From Alphaproteobacteria bacterium (GTDB lineage Bacteria > Pseudomonadota > Alphaproteobacteria > Micropepsales > Micropepsaceae), in NCBI GenBank assembly GCA_019241645.1, contig JAFAWQ010000030.1, positions 1 through 42,467 of the forward strand: a stretch of 42,467 bases of DNA, given 5' to 3'. Positions 40,940-42,467 of the stretch are shown here, one piece after another. Each line of letters starts with the position of its first letter. The first letter of the stretch is position 1. Made by a program: the position numbers and the translations under genes. The notes under the pieces were generated by a model. The model was not told the DNA's origin and did no database searches. It saw nothing but the letters and a program-made list of their open reading frames with translations.

Positions 40940-41849
40940 CCTGAATAGCCATCTCGGCGGCATCGGCGCTCGCCAGATGCCGCCGCCGCTCGCGCCAGAT
41001 GATGAAGAGCCCTGCCGCAATCACGACCGCCGCTCCCAGCATCACCAGCGGCTGCGGAACCTCGCCGAGCACGAAGTACCCCAGCGCTGCGGCCCACACC
41101 ATCGCCACATAGTCGAACGGCGCGAGCAGCGAAGGCGCCGCGTGACGATAGCTGAAGGTCATGCAGAGCTGCCCGATGCCGCCCAGAATTCCGGCCAGCA
41201 CCAGCCATCCCGCGGCGGACCACGTAGGCGTCGTCCAATGCCAGAACAGGGTGGCGCCGCTTACCACCGCGCAGGTGAGCATGAAATAGAACACGATGGC
41301 TTCGCTGCGCTCGGTCGCGCTCATCTGGCGGATGAAGACGACGACAAAGGCGGACAGCAGCGCGCCCATCAGTGCCAGCCCCGCGCCGCTGGTGAAACCG
41401 GCGCGCATCAAGTGCAGCACCCCACCATGCGGCTGCAGCATCAGCAGCACACCTGAGAAGCCCGCCGTAACGGCGATCCAGCGCTCCACGCTGGCGCGCT
41501 CGTGCAGCATGATGGTGGCGAGCACCACGGCGAAGATCGGCGCCACGAAGCTGAAGCCGGTGATGTCGGCGAGCGGCAGGCGCGCCAGCGCGGCGAAATT
41601 CAGAAACATGCCGGCCAGACCGGCCATCGAACGCAACACGTGAAACAAAGGCCGCTGCGTGATGATACCCTCGCGCACGCCGCCGCTCCACACCGCGAAG
41701 GCCAGCACGGGAATGAGCGCGAAGGCGGAGCGGAAGAAGATCACCTCACCCACGGGGAATGTGCCCGCGAGCTTGATCGCGGCGTACATCAGCGCGAAGG
41801 CAAGCGTGTTGGAGAGCTTGAGCGCAATGCCGGTGGAGGTCGGACTCAT
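40929..41849 (-). CDS. EamA-family (DMT) transporter
   Basis: 306 residues from ATG 41849, with AAGGTG just upstream; an earlier in-frame TTG at 41879 is not needed. Ten hydrophobic segments in two EamA repeats, with FFRSAFALIPVLAF, VLRSMAGLAGMFLNFAAL, PIFAVVLATIMLHER in the first half and APFDYVAMVWAAALGYFVLGE in the second. Such proteins export amino acids, metabolites or nucleotides. It converges on the kamA-ligase operon; export of that operon's product is possible but not supported by shared transcription. Confidence 0.88.
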   Translation of the reverse strand: MSPTSTGIALKLSNTLAFALMYAAIKLAGTFPVGEVIFFRSAFALIPVLAFAVWSGGVREGIITQRPLFHVLRSMAGLAGMFLNFAALARLPLADITGFSFVAPIFAVVLATIMLHERASVERWIAVTAGFSGVLLMLQPHGGVLHLMRAGFTSGAGLALMGALLSAFVVVFIRQMSATERSEAIVFYFMLTCAVVSGATLFWHWTTPTWSAAGWLVLAGILGGIGQLCMTFSYRHAAPSLLAPFDYVAMVWAAALGYFVLGEVPQPLVMLGAAVVIAAGLFIIWRERRRHLASADAAEMAIQVSE

Positions 41850-41919
41850 CACCTTGATGTTTAGCGCCAGCGCCAACAATCAGACGTGACGAATACGCAA
41901 GTCAGCCAACCGCCCGGAA

Positions 41920-42444
41920 TCACCGGGGCGCCAGCACCATCATCATCTGGCGGCCTTCCATTTTCGGATACTGCTCCAGCTTGGCGTAGGTTTCCGTATC
42001 CGACTGGATGCGCCGCAAAAGCTCCATGCCGAGATGCTGGTGCGCCATCTCGCGGCCGCGAAAGCGCAACGTCACCTTCACCTTGTCCCCTTCGCCGAAG
42101 AAGCGCTGCATCGCCTTCATCTTCACCTCGTAATCGTGATCGTCGATGGTGGGGCGCATCTTGATCTCTTTGAGCTCGATGACCTTCTGCTTCTTGCGCG
42201 CCTCGGCCTGCTTCTTCTGCTGCTCGTATTTGTATTTGCCATAGTCCATCAACTTGACGACGGGCGGCTTCGCTTCGGGTGAGACTTCGACCAGATCGAA
42301 GCCCTTCTCCTCCGCGATGGCGCGGCCCTCGTCGATGCCGATCTCGCCGTATTTGTGACCGTCGTCGCCGATCAGGAGAATGGTGCGGACGCGGATATCT
42401 TCGTTGACGCGGGGACCGTCCTTGGCGGGTGCCGGGGCGGGCAT
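41920..42444 (-). CDS. infC: Translation initiation factor IF-3
   Basis: 174 residues from ATG 42444 ([19 protein letters not shown]). The N-domain contains [17 protein letters not shown] and [27 protein letters not shown]; the C-domain has [24 protein letters not shown] split by a linker, [19 protein letters not shown] and a terminal [10 protein letters not shown]-3 binds the 30S subunit and checks start codon choice. The frame stays open upstream with codons for P-P-R-R-P-P before this ATG, resembling the conserved RRP start of alphaproteobacterial IF-3, so the true start may be a non-AUG codon at or beyond the right edge (an ATA lies at 42465-42463). Confidence 0.95.
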   Translation of the reverse strand: MPAPAPAKDGPRVNEDIRVRTILLIGDDGHKYGEIGIDEGRAIAEEKGFDLVEVSPEAKPPVVKLMDYGKYKYEQQKKQAEARKKQKVIELKEIKMRPTIDDHDYEVKMKAMQRFFGEGDKVKVTLRFRGREMAHQHLGMELLRRIQSDTETYAKLEQYPKMEGRQMMMVLAPR

Positions 42445-42467
42445 TGGGGGACGTCTTGGCGGTATGA

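Noticed and set aside
1..42467. Mobile elements, CRISPR arrays, tRNA or rRNA genes
   Set aside because: No transposase, integrase, spaced direct repeats, tRNA T-arm signature other than the tmRNA, or rRNA sequence was found by reading both strands.

Overview
The window looks like a chromosomal segment of a GC-rich alphaproteobacterium. The main evidence is a circularly permuted two-piece tmRNA gene, a ChvI/ChvG two-component pair followed by a short HPr kinase, a mannose-family EIIA and HPr, and a PodJ-like coiled-coil gene cut by the left edge. Most genes are tightly packed, often with ATGA, GTGA or TTGA stop/start overlaps. No rRNA, tRNA, CRISPR array, insertion sequence or phage gene was seen. 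Genus cannot be decided from the sequence alone.

Layout. (1) 1-4.5 kb, all on the minus strand: PodJ-like N-terminus, a DUF962/Mpo1-like membrane protein, a diverged ketol-acid reductoisomerase, miaA and a Do-family periplasmic protease. (2) 4.6-8.0 kb: an accessory patch with a 30-residue candidate gene, a GLUG-repeat surface protein and a convergent RTX-type calcium-binding protein. It sits between the protease gene and hflKC. (3) 8.0-11.3 kb: hflC and hflK, with the ApbC/Mrp Fe-S carrier gene divergent from them. (4) 11.3-15.5 kb: a short LuxR-type regulator divergent from a winged-helix/TolB-like/TPR sensor-regulator that is split by a frameshift at a T7 run, then two unknown genes. (5) 15.6-19.8 kb: an SMP-30 lactonase, folA and an acetyltransferase gene on the minus strand, two RcnB-like periplasmic genes on the plus strand, then thyA. 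(6) 19.8-20.2 kb: the permuted ssrA gene.

(7) 20.2-23.2 kb: a coiled-coil membrane protein, a TPR-sulfotransferase and a YqhA-like membrane protein. (8) 23.3-27.0 kb: chvI-chvG-hprK-EIIA-ptsH, joining an envelope-stress two-component system to a regulatory phosphotransferase branch. (9) 27.0-31.9 kb: two tandem amidohydrolase-like genes, the second without any metal ligand, then a TraB/GumN protein, a VC0807-like membrane protein and a small exported protein. (10) 31.9-37.3 kb: two small membrane protein genes and an envelope glycosylation cluster (GT2 plus a lipid-A-N domain protein, divergent from two ArnT/GT39-type transferases). (11) 37.3-40.9 kb: a 356-bp regulatory region, then a lysine 2,3-aminomutase gene followed within 2 and 6 bp by two different ATP-grasp ligase genes. 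(12) 40.9-42.5 kb: a convergent EamA transporter and infC at the right edge.

The most promising candidate for an undescribed system is the kamA-ATP-grasp-ATP-grasp operon. The aminomutase keeps the iron-sulfur cysteines, the PLP lysine and both aspartates that select lysine, so a beta-lysine product joined by two ligases is a reasonable prediction. Other notable points are the KARI-like protein lacking key catalytic residues, the amidohydrolase pseudoenzyme beside an intact paralogue, and the frameshifted TPR regulator.
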